14,586 nucleotides of DNA from an uncultured Lachnospiraceae bacterium (GTDB lineage Bacteria > Bacillota > Clostridia > Lachnospirales > Lachnospiraceae), in contig CANTGP010000026.1 of the NCBI GenBank assembly GCA_947653315.1, positions 1 to 14,586 of the forward strand. Direction: 5' to 3'. The notes beneath the pieces were generated by a model, which saw nothing but the letters and a program-made list of their open reading frames with translations, was not told the DNA's origin and searched no databases. Below are positions 6,578 through 14,398 of this stretch, in pieces (positions within the stretch are counted from its first letter, which is position 1; each line of letters opens with the position of its first letter). A program made the translations under genes and the position numbers.

Positions 6578-7249
6578 ATGGAAGCAATTTTGAAAGCTGC
6601 CGGTTTAAAAAAATATTACGGAAAGGGAGATTCGCTGGTGAGGGCGCTGGACGGTGTGGACCTTGAGATTGAGCGCGGGAAGTTTACCGCCATTATCGGG
6701 ACATCCGGATCAGGAAAATCCACGCTTTTGAACATGCTGGGGGGACTGGATACGCCAAGCGGGGGAAGCGTCCGGATTGGGAATACGCTTCTTGCGGAAT
6801 TAAACAGCGAACAGGCGGCCGTTTTCCGGCGCAAACAGATTGGGTTTATTTTCCAAAATTATAATCTTGTGCCGGTATTAAACGTATGGGAAAATATTAT
6901 TTTCCCCATATCCTTGGACGGGCGTAAGGCGGATACCGAATTTGTCATGCAGGTGGTGAAGCTGTTAGGACTGGAAAAGAAGCTGGATAGCCTGCCGAAT
7001 AACCTGTCGGGCGGGCAGCAGCAGAGGGTGGCAATCGCACGCGCCCTTGCAGGGAAACCGTCGATTGTCCTCGCTGACGAACCAACCGGGAATTTGGACA
7101 GCAAGACCGGCGATGATGTCGTCGGGCTTTTGAAGATGACGGGCAGGGAGTTTCGCCAAACCATCGTCATGATTACCCATAACCCGGAAATCGCCCGAAT
7201 GGCAGACCGCATCATCCGCATCGAGGACGGGCGGATTGTGCCGCAGTAA
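6578..7249 (+). CDS. ABC transporter ATP-binding protein 2 (MacB/LolD/BceA-like)
   Basis: This 223-residue ATPase is closely similar to the one at 3101-3766. It has Walker A GTSGSGKS (41-48), Q-loop Gln93 (FQNYNLVP), the full signature LSGGQ (143-147), Walker B IVLADE (163-168), [10 protein letters not shown] and switch His201 (MITHN). Unlike its paralogue, it keeps the canonical LSGGQ. A perfect AGGAGGG (6563-6569) lies 8 bases before the ATG. It heads a two-gene transcript with permease 2, without its own regulator or kinase. The operator-like half-sites upstream suggest control by the regulator of operon 1. It provides energy to the permease encoded 17 bases downstream. Confidence 0.94.
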   Translation: MEAILKAAGLKKYYGKGDSLVRALDGVDLEIERGKFTAIIGTSGSGKSTLLNMLGGLDTPSGGSVRIGNTLLAELNSEQAAVFRRKQIGFIFQNYNLVPVLNVWENIIFPISLDGRKADTEFVMQVVKLLGLEKKLDSLPNNLSGGQQQRVAIARALAGKPSIVLADEPTGNLDSKTGDDVVGLLKMTGREFRQTIVMITHNPEIARMADRIIRIEDGRIVPQ

Positions 7250-7266
7250 GGAAGGGGGACACGGTG

Positions 7267-9861
7267 ATGGAAAACAAAGCAGGAGCAAAAACAAAAAAGG
7301 ATGCGGGATACCGAAATCCGGTGAAACTGTTAAGCGCGCGCATGTTCCGGCAAAACAGGGGAAGAAATATGGTTGCGGCGGTTGCCATTACCATGACGAC
7401 CCTGATGTTTACCGCTTTATTTACCCTGATACAGAGTATGAATGAGAATCTCGTGGAGATGACATTCCGGCAGACCGGATATGATGCGCAGGTGTCTTTC
7501 AAAAAAATAGACCCGGAGCAGGTGCGGAGACTGGATGCCCATCCGGACGTAAAGGAGACGGGGGAAAGCATTGTCTTAGGGTTGGCGGAGAACGAAGGGC
7601 TGGCGGGATATCAGGTGGAAATACGCTGGGGCAGTGAAAGCTATGCGCGCCATTCCTTCAGTTACCCGGATACCGGACGGATGCCGGAAAACGCGGACGA
7701 GGTGGCGCTGGATTCCATCACGTTACGGCGGCTTGGAATTCCGGCTAAGACAGGGGAGCGGGTGACGCTGGAATGGCGGAAGGATTTGACGGAGGAGACT
7801 GCGGAGTACATCCGGGCGGATTTTACCCTTTGCGGTATTTGGGAAGGAAATGAGTCGGGCTATGCCGGTATGGCGTGGGTCGGGCGGGAATATGCGGACC
7901 GTATGACGGGCGGGGTTTATAATACGGAAGGACGGATTCTCGGACAGTACATGGCGCAGGTTTCGCTGTACCGTGACGGAAATATAGAAAACACGATGGA
8001 TTTGATTTTGAAGGATACCGGGCTGGAAGGACTGGAATACGGTATTAACCTGGCATATGCGTCGGAAATGGGGGCTGCCGCACAGGAAATGACGCTTCCG
8101 GCATATTTTGGCATGGCGCTGGTATGTTTGGCAGGCTATCTGATTATATACAATATTTTCCAAATCAGCATTACGGCGGATGTGCGGTTTTACGGTCAGT
8201 TAAAAACACTTGGGATGACGGCACGGCAGTTAAAAAAACTGGTGTACGGGCAGGCAGGCCGTTTATGCGCCATCGGGATTCCGGCAGGACTGGCGGCGGG
8301 CTGGTTTTTGGGTTTGGTGCTTGTGCCTGCGTTTACGGGGATATTGGGAGGCGGCGGCAGGGTATCGCCGCATCCGGTGATTTTTGCCGGTTCTTCGGTT
8401 TTTGCCGGGATTACCGTGTTTGTTTCCTGTCTGCGTCCGGCGCGGCTGGCGGGCAGGGTATCCCCCGTGGAAGCGCTGCGCCGGAGCGATGCGGACGGCA
8501 GGATGCGAAAAACAAAGCGGGGGAGGGGCAGCGCTTCCCTGTCGGCAATTTCCGCAATGGCATGGGCGAATTTGTGGCGCAATAAAAAGCGCACGGTTAC
8601 GGCCGTTGTTTCCCTGACTTTAGGGTTCGTGCTGCTTAGCGGTTTTTACGCAAAAAACGTTTCTTTTGATATGGAAAAATATTTGGGGGAATTAACGGTT
8701 GCGGATTTTACGCTGGAAGATGCCACGAGCGCGGATTATATCCACGGCTATGACCCGCAGGGGACGACGCTGGGGGACGGGCTGGCCGGTCGGTTGGAGT
8801 CCATGGACGGCGTGGAAGATGCGGGGCATTTGTATTCCCATCAGTTTACTTGGCAGATGGATGCGCAGACGGTGGAAAACCTGAAAGGATATTATACGCA
8901 GGAAGTGCTGGATCGATGGGGCCGTTATGAAGCGGACGGACCAGGAATGTTCCGGGAGGCGGTGGACAAAAGGGAAGCGGAAGCGGTTGTGTTTGGCATG
9001 GACGGGATTCCATTGGAAGCGGTTACGCAGCCCGAATATCTGTTGGACGGTTCCTTTGATGCGGAAGCCTTTGCCGGCGGCGGATATGTGCTGGCAGTGG
9101 GACCCGCCGTCGGGGAGAGGGAGGAAGGTTCCGCACTTCCGGCGCCTTCCGTGGGAAGTACCATAGAATTGGAAGGAAACCGTTATACCGTAATGGCGGT
9201 GGTTTTTCCGCTGCATCCCGTGGACGGCGGGGCGTCCGAGCAGGGAGCCGGGGATTCCATGGAACTGCACTTTATCCTTCCTTCGGACGTTTTTTGCCGC
9301 CTTTGGCCGGAAAATACCCTCCGCAAACTGTATGTCAATGTGGAGGACGGGTATCTTGGGGCGGTGCAGGAATGGCTGGACGGCTATATGCGGGATGTGG
9401 ACGGCAGTCTGCCGCTTACGTCGCGGGAAACCATGGCAGGACAGTATGAAGCGGAAACCCGTTCCGCTGCGGTGACGGGAAATGCCGTCAGTATCGTTAT
9501 TGCCATGGTAGGCGTGCTGAACTTCATCAATTCCATGGTGACGGCCATCCTGTCCCGCAGGCGGGAGTTTGCCGTAATCCAAAGCGTGGGCATGACAAAG
9601 AAGCAGCTTTGCGGGATGTTGGTGTACGAGGGACTTTTTTATGCGGCAATTACCCTAGCGGTATCGTATCCGCTCAGTGCGGCTGCGGTAGGGATTGTTG
9701 TGCGTGCCATGGTGGAAGGCGGATTTGCCACGTTCCGGTTTACCTTGTTCCCGTTAGCCGTCTGCACTCCCGTTTTGGTTGCATTTGCAGTGCTTGTCCC
9801 GTTTTTTTGTTTTAAGGATTTGGAGAAACGGAGTATTGTGGAAAGGCTGCGGATGGAGTGA
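7267..9861 (+). CDS. FtsX-like ABC transporter permease 2 (two extracellular domains)
   Basis: The 864-residue protein is a paralogue of permease 1. Predicted helices lie at about 35-57, 277-297, 330-355, 371-390, 443-464, 737-762, 790-816 and 828-850, with extracellular domains at about 58-276 and 465-736. Shared blocks include GRMPENADEVALDSITLRRL and FTLCGIWEG in domain 1, VFGMDGIPLE and GGGYVLAVGP in domain 2, and coupling motifs LGMTARQLKKLV and VGMTKKQLCGML. ATG 7267 follows GGAAGGGGGA by 7 bases; an immediately preceding in-frame GTG at 7264 is possible. A short basic tail of 34 residues precedes helix 1. It lacks the repeat-encoded linker extension of permease 1. It probably acts with the ATPase at 6578-7249 in peptide extrusion or resistance. 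Substrate unknown. Confidence 0.9.
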   Translation: MENKAGAKTKKDAGYRNPVKLLSARMFRQNRGRNMVAAVAITMTTLMFTALFTLIQSMNENLVEMTFRQTGYDAQVSFKKIDPEQVRRLDAHPDVKETGESIVLGLAENEGLAGYQVEIRWGSESYARHSFSYPDTGRMPENADEVALDSITLRRLGIPAKTGERVTLEWRKDLTEETAEYIRADFTLCGIWEGNESGYAGMAWVGREYADRMTGGVYNTEGRILGQYMAQVSLYRDGNIENTMDLILKDTGLEGLEYGINLAYASEMGAAAQEMTLPAYFGMALVCLAGYLIIYNIFQISITADVRFYGQLKTLGMTARQLKKLVYGQAGRLCAIGIPAGLAAGWFLGLVLVPAFTGILGGGGRVSPHPVIFAGSSVFAGITVFVSCLRPARLAGRVSPVEALRRSDADGRMRKTKRGRGSASLSAISAMAWANLWRNKKRTVTAVVSLTLGFVLLSGFYAKNVSFDMEKYLGELTVADFTLEDATSADYIHGYDPQGTTLGDGLAGRLESMDGVEDAGHLYSHQFTWQMDAQTVENLKGYYTQEVLDRWGRYEADGPGMFREAVDKREAEAVVFGMDGIPLEAVTQPEYLLDGSFDAEAFAGGGYVLAVGPAVGEREEGSALPAPSVGSTIELEGNRYTVMAVVFPLHPVDGGASEQGAGDSMELHFILPSDVFCRLWPENTLRKLYVNVEDGYLGAVQEWLDGYMRDVDGSLPLTSRETMAGQYEAETRSAAVTGNAVSIVIAMVGVLNFINSMVTAILSRRREFAVIQSVGMTKKQLCGMLVYEGLFYAAITLAVSYPLSAAAVGIVVRAMVEGGFATFRFTLFPLAVCTPVLVAFAVLVPFFCFKDLEKRSIVERLRME

Positions 9862-9872
9862 GCGGTAACGGA

Positions 9873-9897
9873 TTATTACAAGAATTTATTACAAGAA
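9873..9897 (+). repeat. Tandem 12-bp direct repeat after permease 2
   Basis: TTATTACAAGAA occurs at 9873-9884 and again at 9886-9897, a 13-bp period with one base between. Each copy carries TTACA, the reverse complement of TGTAA. It lies between permease 2 and the hisS promoter. No stem-loop terminator is apparent here. Confidence 0.6.
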
Positions 9898-9921
9898 AAG
9901 CCAACTTCCAAGGAATAATTG

Positions 9922-9950
9922 TTGAAAAACTCTGCCAAAAGGTGTAAAAT
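9922..9950 (+). promoter_or_regulatory. SigA promoter of hisS-aspS
   Basis: TTGAAA (9922-9927), exactly 17 bases, TAAAAT (9945-9950). Each box has at least 4/6 matches at ideal spacing. Transcription would start near 9957, giving a leader of about 90 bases before hisS. That leader is too short for, and lacks the conserved AGGGTGG element of, a T-box. Confidence 0.7.
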
Positions 9951-10007
9951 CGTTTCGATGCGGGAAATAGTCAGGGAAAAGAAATGCATGGGAAATGCTT
10001 AATTAAT

Positions 10008-10029
10008 GCATAAAAAACGCATAAAAAAC
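10008..10029 (+). repeat. Tandem 11-bp repeat in the hisS leader
   Basis: GCATAAAAAAC is present twice back to back (10008-10018, 10019-10029), 19 bases before the hisS ATG. ATGCAT also occurs on both sides of the preceding segment. It is probably part of the transcribed leader; function unknown. Confidence 0.6.
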
Positions 10030-10048
10030 GGAAATGGGAGAACAAATT

Positions 10049-11317
10049 ATGGCACTTAGCAAAAAGCCGGTTACCGGCATGAAGGATATTCTGCCTGCGG
10101 AAATGCAGCTTAGGGATTACGTGATCGGCGTCATTAAGGAAACCTATGGGAAATTCGGTTTTACGCCGATAGAAACCCCCTGTGTGGAGAATATTGCCAA
10201 TTTAAGCAGCAAACAGGGAGGGGAAAACGAAAAACTGATTTTTAAAATCCTGAAACGCGGGGAGAAGTTGAACCTGGAAACCGCGCAGGGGGAAGATGAC
10301 CTGGTGGACGGCGGGCTGCGTTATGATTTAACCGTGCCGCTGGTGCGTTATTATTCCAACCATGCCAATGAACTTCCATCTCCGTTTAAGGCGCTGCAGA
10401 TCGGCAACGTATGGCGTGCGGACCGCCCCCAAAAAGGACGTTACCGCCAGTTTATGCAGTGCGATATCGATATTCTCGGGGAGCCTTCGAATTTGGCGGA
10501 AATTGAATTAATACTGGCGACCACCACCACGCTCGGAAAACTGGGGTTCCGGAATTTCCAAATCCGGATTAATGACAGGAAAATTTTGAAGGCAATGGCG
10601 GCGTACAGCGGTTTCCCGGAGGAGTCTTACGACCAGGTTTTCATTACCTTGGACAAGATGGATAAAATCGGACTAAACGGTGTGGCGGCGGAGCTTGCGG
10701 AAGGCGGGTTTGCGCCGGAGAGCACGGAAAAATACCTGGAGCTTTTCAAGGCAATGGAGTCGAAAACGGGTACGGACGGGCTTGCCTTTTTGGCGGACCG
10801 TTTGGAAGGATTTTTGGATGCGGAGACGGCGCAGAACCTTGGGGAAATCATTGCCAGCGTGCGCGCCACAAAGGCTTCGGAGTTTGAAATTGTTTTTGAT
10901 CCCACATTGGTCAGGGGGATGTCTTATTATACGGGAACCATTTTTGAGATTGCCATACCGGAATTCGGCGGAAGCTGCGGAGGCGGCGGCCGTTATGACA
11001 AAATGGTGGGACGGTTTACGGGAAAAGACGTTCCGGCATGCGGGTTTTCCATCGGCTTTGAGCGGATTATCCTGCTTATGACGGAAAACGGCTTTCCGGT
11101 TCCGGACGGAAAACGGAAAGTGGCTTATTTAATCGAAAAAGGGGTTGCCACAGAGGAGCTTTGCGGGATTATTGCGCAGGCACAGGAGGAACGCAGGGAC
11201 GGGACGCAGGTACTCGTGGCGCGGATGAATAAGAACAAGAAGTTCCAAAAGGAACAGTTGAATGCGGAAGGATATACGGAATTCCGTGAGTTTTATAAAA
11301 ATCCGTTAAAACAGTAA
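10049..11317 (+). CDS. hisS: Histidine--tRNA ligase
   Basis: The 422-residue class II synthetase charges tRNA-His. Motif 2 is at about 117-138 (QIGNVWRADRPQKGRYRQF, then MQCDIDILG). The histidine-specific loop is LVRGMSYYTGTIFE (287-300), and motif 3 is around 331-341 (CGFSIGFERII) after GGSCGGGGRYD. The LRYDLTVPLVRY and QCDIDILG blocks resemble the archaeal/eukaryotic branch more than E. coli HisRS. The C-terminal anticodon-binding domain looks short, ending at YKNPLKQ without the usual last strands and helix. I chose ATG 10049, which is preceded by GGGAG at 6 bases; an in-frame ATG at 10034 has no good RBS. It is followed by aspS 55 bases downstream, the common Firmicutes order. Confidence 0.94.
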   Translation: MALSKKPVTGMKDILPAEMQLRDYVIGVIKETYGKFGFTPIETPCVENIANLSSKQGGENEKLIFKILKRGEKLNLETAQGEDDLVDGGLRYDLTVPLVRYYSNHANELPSPFKALQIGNVWRADRPQKGRYRQFMQCDIDILGEPSNLAEIELILATTTTLGKLGFRNFQIRINDRKILKAMAAYSGFPEESYDQVFITLDKMDKIGLNGVAAELAEGGFAPESTEKYLELFKAMESKTGTDGLAFLADRLEGFLDAETAQNLGEIIASVRATKASEFEIVFDPTLVRGMSYYTGTIFEIAIPEFGGSCGGGGRYDKMVGRFTGKDVPACGFSIGFERIILLMTENGFPVPDGKRKVAYLIEKGVATEELCGIIAQAQEERRDGTQVLVARMNKNKKFQKEQLNAEGYTEFREFYKNPLKQ

Positions 11318-11372
11318 AGGATGCGGCGCGGGAAAGTAAAATACAGTAAAAACAGATTGTGAGGAATGAGCC

Positions 11373-13205
11373 ATGGCAGAGGCAATGAAAGGGTTAAAGA
11401 GGACGCACCGCTGCGGCGAGTTATCGGCGGCAAACGCAGGTGAGACGGTAACGGTTATGGGATGGGTGCAGAAACAGAGGAATAAGGGCGGCATTATTTT
11501 CGTGGATTTGAGGGACCGTTCGGGGCTGCTCCAGATTATTTACGAGGAAAGCGACTGCGGGGCGGAGAATTTTGCGAAAGCGGAGAAAATGAGGAGCGAA
11601 TTCGTGGTGGCAGTGTGCGGTACCGTGGAGAAAAGGGCAGGCGCGGTCAATGAAAACCTTGCCACGGGTGAAATCGAAATCCGTGCGAAGGAAACCCGTA
11701 TTTTATCGGAAGCGGAGACGCCCCCGTTCCCCATTGAGGCACAGTCCAGGACGAAGGAGGAGTTGCGTTTAAAATACCGTTATTTGGATTTGCGCAGGCC
11801 GGATTTGCAGAGAAACCTTATTTTACGGAGCGCCATTACGGCAAATATCCGCAAATTCCTGACACAGGAGGGATTTTTGGAAATTGAGACGCCGATTCTC
11901 GGTAAGTCCACGCCGGAAGGGGCGAGGGATTACCTGGTACCCAGCCGCATCCATCCGGGGACGTTTTACGGGCTGCCCCAGTCTCCCCAGTTGTTTAAGC
12001 AATTATTGATGTGTTCCGGTTATGACCGCTATTTCCAAATTGCAAAATGTTTCCGCGACGAGGATTTGCGTGCGGACCGTCAGCCGGAATTTACGCAGGT
12101 GGATATGGAGCTTTCCTTTGTGGACGTGGAGGATGTTATCGACGTCAACGAAAGGCTTTTACAGTTTGTATGTAAGGAAGCCATCGGGCTTGATGTGGCG
12201 CTGCCGCTTCCACGCATGAAGTGGATAGACGCCATGAACCGTTACGGTTCGGACAAGCCGGATACCCGTTTCGGCATGGAGCTTACGGACGTATCGGAGA
12301 CGGTAAAAGACTGCGGGTTCGGCGTTTTCACCGGGGCGTTGGAAAACGGCGGTTCCGTCCGTGGGATTAATGCCAAAGGACAGGGAAACATGCCCCGGAA
12401 GAAAATCGACGCGTTGGCGGATATGGCAAAAGGGTACGGCGCCAAAGGGCTGGCATACCTTTGCATCGGGGAGGACGGCAGTTATAAATCCTCTTTCGCC
12501 AAATTCATGACGGAAGAACAGCTAAAAGCGCTGGTAGCGGCAATGGGCGGGGAAAACGGGGATTTACTGCTGTTTGCGGCGGATAAGAACGACACTGTAT
12601 GGAGCGTACTCGGCGCCCTGCGCCTGGAGCTTGGCAGGCAGATGGGACTGATCGATGAAAACCGGTTCAACTTTTTGTGGGTTACGGAATTTCCGCTGTT
12701 GGAATGGAGTGAGGAGGAAAACCGCTTTGTGGCGATGCATCATCCTTTCACCATGCCGATGGATGAGGATTTGCCGAAACTGGATTCCGATCCGGGCAGT
12801 GTCCGGGCGAAAGCATACGATATCGTATTGAACGGTGTGGAGCTGGGCGGCGGCTCGGTCAGGATTTTCCAAAACGATATACAGGAGAAGATGTTTGAGG
12901 TTTTGGGCTTTGAAAAAGAGGATGCCTATAACCGTTTCGGTTTCCTGTTAAATGCATTTAAATACGGGGTACCACCCCACGCCGGATTGGCTTACGGCTT
13001 AGACCGTTTGGTGATGCTGCTGGTACATGCGGAAAGTATTCGTGATGTCATGGCATTTCCGAAGATTAAGGATGCTTCCTGCCTGTTGACCAATGCGCCG
13101 GATGTGGTAGATCAGACACAGTTAACGGAACTTGGGATAGCGCTTGCGGATTCGGAGGAAAATCAGGAAAAGGATTCCGGGGAAGGGGCAGGTGCGGAAA
13201 GTTAA
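11373..13205 (+). CDS. aspS: Aspartate--tRNA ligase (bacterial type)
   Basis: This 610-residue class IIb synthetase is slightly longer than B. subtilis AspRS (592). It has an N-terminal OB-fold anticodon domain (GWVQKQRNKGG, DLRDRSG). Motif 1 lies around 168-192 (FLEIETPILGKSTPEGARDY), and motif 2 at about 227-248 (FRDEDLRADRQPEFTQ). A bacterial GAD insertion domain (about 305-425) is present, followed by FLWVTEFPLLEW. Motif 3 GLAYGLDRLVMLL is at about 538-550. All catalytic motifs are intact. The C-terminus carries an acidic tail (EENQEKDSGEGAG) of no known role. The GAGGAA RBS precedes ATG 11373. It lies in one transcript with hisS and probably with the phosphopantetheinyl transferase that begins 15 bases after its stop. 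Whether it is discriminating for tRNA-Asp cannot be judged here. Confidence 0.96.
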   Translation: MAEAMKGLKRTHRCGELSAANAGETVTVMGWVQKQRNKGGIIFVDLRDRSGLLQIIYEESDCGAENFAKAEKMRSEFVVAVCGTVEKRAGAVNENLATGEIEIRAKETRILSEAETPPFPIEAQSRTKEELRLKYRYLDLRRPDLQRNLILRSAITANIRKFLTQEGFLEIETPILGKSTPEGARDYLVPSRIHPGTFYGLPQSPQLFKQLLMCSGYDRYFQIAKCFRDEDLRADRQPEFTQVDMELSFVDVEDVIDVNERLLQFVCKEAIGLDVALPLPRMKWIDAMNRYGSDKPDTRFGMELTDVSETVKDCGFGVFTGALENGGSVRGINAKGQGNMPRKKIDALADMAKGYGAKGLAYLCIGEDGSYKSSFAKFMTEEQLKALVAAMGGENGDLLLFAADKNDTVWSVLGALRLELGRQMGLIDENRFNFLWVTEFPLLEWSEEENRFVAMHHPFTMPMDEDLPKLDSDPGSVRAKAYDIVLNGVELGGGSVRIFQNDIQEKMFEVLGFEKEDAYNRFGFLLNAFKYGVPPHAGLAYGLDRLVMLLVHAESIRDVMAFPKIKDASCLLTNAPDVVDQTQLTELGIALADSEENQEKDSGEGAGAES

Positions 13206-13220
13206 AATTAAGGGCGGAGA

Positions 13221-13946
13221 ATGTTAAAAGTTTATGTGGCGGATACGGCTGCATTGTCGGAAGAACGTGTCTTTTGGGAGTATATGGACCGGGTGGACGA
13301 GACGCGCCAGGAGAAAGTCTGGCAGTGCAGGAATGAAGAAGACAGAAAGCGGAGTCTGCTTGCCGGATATCTGATTCAGGTGGGAATCAGGAATTGGATG
13401 GACGGCGGGGGCGGGCAGCAGGCCGGTGAGGCGCCGCTTTCTTTGTCGTATACATATGGGAGGAACGGGAAGCCTTTTCTAAAGGATTACGGGGAGGTTT
13501 GTTTCAGTATTTCCCATTCGGGCAGGTATGTGATGGGGGCTTTCTCCAATCATGAGGTTGGGGTTGACGTGCAGAAACACAGGGAAACGGGTATGGGAAT
13601 GGCGGAACGGTTCTTTGCGGATGAAGATAAGGCACTCCTGGAACGGCTCGGCGAGGAGCATGCCAGCGATAATTTCTACCGGATATGGACGGTAAAAGAA
13701 TCTTATATGAAGCTGACGGGGGAAGGAATGCGGCAGGGAATGGATGCCACGGTGTTGGAACCCGAAGGGGAAGGGCTGTGCTGCGGCAGGATTCTGCGTA
13801 AAGACGGGAAAACGGGGGATGCCTATTTTGCCTTAAGCGACAGGCTGGAAGAATACAGCATGGCGGTGTGCAGTTATGACAAATTAGCCGATATAAACTA
13901 TAAAGAGATTATTATCGGGAAAGCATCGGACCGGGAGAACATGTAA
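13221..13946 (+). CDS. 4'-phosphopantetheinyl transferase, Sfp type
   Basis: The 241-residue product has the Sfp-superfamily pattern: NGKPFL (82-87), FSISHSGRYVMGAFS (95-109), GVDVQ (114-118) and IWTVKESYMKLTGEG (155-169). It transfers the phosphopantetheine arm of coenzyme A to a serine on carrier proteins (fatty-acid, peptide or polyketide synthesis). Mg ligands corresponding to Sfp Asp107 and Glu151 are Asp116 and Glu160. The third ligand, Glu109 in Sfp, is replaced by Gln118, a change that still allows a water-mediated site in some members. The pseudo-dimer length (about 230) fits the Sfp rather than the short AcpS group. AAGGG about 6 bases before ATG 13221 serves as RBS. No synthase or carrier protein lies nearby, so its acceptor is unknown; placement behind aspS suggests housekeeping co-expression. 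Confidence 0.9.
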   Translation: MLKVYVADTAALSEERVFWEYMDRVDETRQEKVWQCRNEEDRKRSLLAGYLIQVGIRNWMDGGGGQQAGEAPLSLSYTYGRNGKPFLKDYGEVCFSISHSGRYVMGAFSNHEVGVDVQKHRETGMGMAERFFADEDKALLERLGEEHASDNFYRIWTVKESYMKLTGEGMRQGMDATVLEPEGEGLCCGRILRKDGKTGDAYFALSDRLEEYSMAVCSYDKLADINYKEIIIGKASDRENM

Positions 13947-14011
13947 AGACGGATTTTTTAACAGTTCTTAAATACCGGAAAGATTAAGACAGGATGGGGA
14001 GATGACGGGAA

Positions 14012-14398
14012 ATGAAGGGTTATGAATTTGCGGCGGCGTCCGGGCGCAGCCATGACGAGAGTATGGTGCGGAGGGATTTTAACACGGCAAAACCGGTGGG
14101 ACGCATACGGTTCGGGCGGTATTACATGTTCCAGGAAGGGGTTGGAAAATGGTTGTATACCGATTACAACGATATCGTGTGGGCATACCGGCGGCTGGAG
14201 GACGTGCAGAGCAGACTGGGGCATAAGACGGCCGGTTTGGAGATACATACCCTGATGATTGTAACAAAGGACAGGAAAAGAATCGGCATACCTGTGGGGA
14301 GCGAGGAAAATATCGTGGAAGGATTGAGCCTGATTCAGCAGCACAATGCATTTGTGGATATCGGTTTTGCAAGGGAAAAAGAGGTTAAATATTTATGA
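14012..14398 (+). CDS. Hypothetical protein, possible PH-like fold
   Basis: I do not recognise this 128-residue protein. It has no signal peptide or membrane helix, so it is probably cytoplasmic. The visible pattern is several beta-type segments (RIRFGRYYMFQ, KWLYTDYNDIVWAYRRLE, LEIHTLMIVTKD, KRIGIPV) followed by a likely helix (SEENIVEGLSLIQQHN) and a final strand, FVDIGF. A strand with YTDYNDIVWAYR and a C-terminal helix is reminiscent of bacterial pleckstrin-homology-like domains, but this is only a guess. ATG 14012 follows GGGGAG and a nearer ACGGGA. It lies 65 bases after the phosphopantetheinyl transferase on the same strand, without a clear terminator or promoter between, so it may belong to the hisS transcript. 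Base composition is like its neighbours. It is clearly coding by length and ordered sequence. Confidence 0.75.
   Translation: MKGYEFAAASGRSHDESMVRRDFNTAKPVGRIRFGRYYMFQEGVGKWLYTDYNDIVWAYRRLEDVQSRLGHKTAGLEIHTLMIVTKDRKRIGIPVGSEENIVEGLSLIQQHNAFVDIGFAREKEVKYL

Noticed and set aside
8519..8547. Possible third copy of the 50-bp repeat in the linker of permease 2 (shares CTTCCCTGTC and a GCGGG start)
   Set aside because: Only the ten-base end and scattered positions match; insufficient to separate from chance or from paralogue similarity.
13947..14011. Terminator after the phosphopantetheinyl transferase (run of six T at 13954-13959)
   Set aside because: No stem precedes the T-run; the AGAAC/GTTCT inverted words flank rather than precede it.
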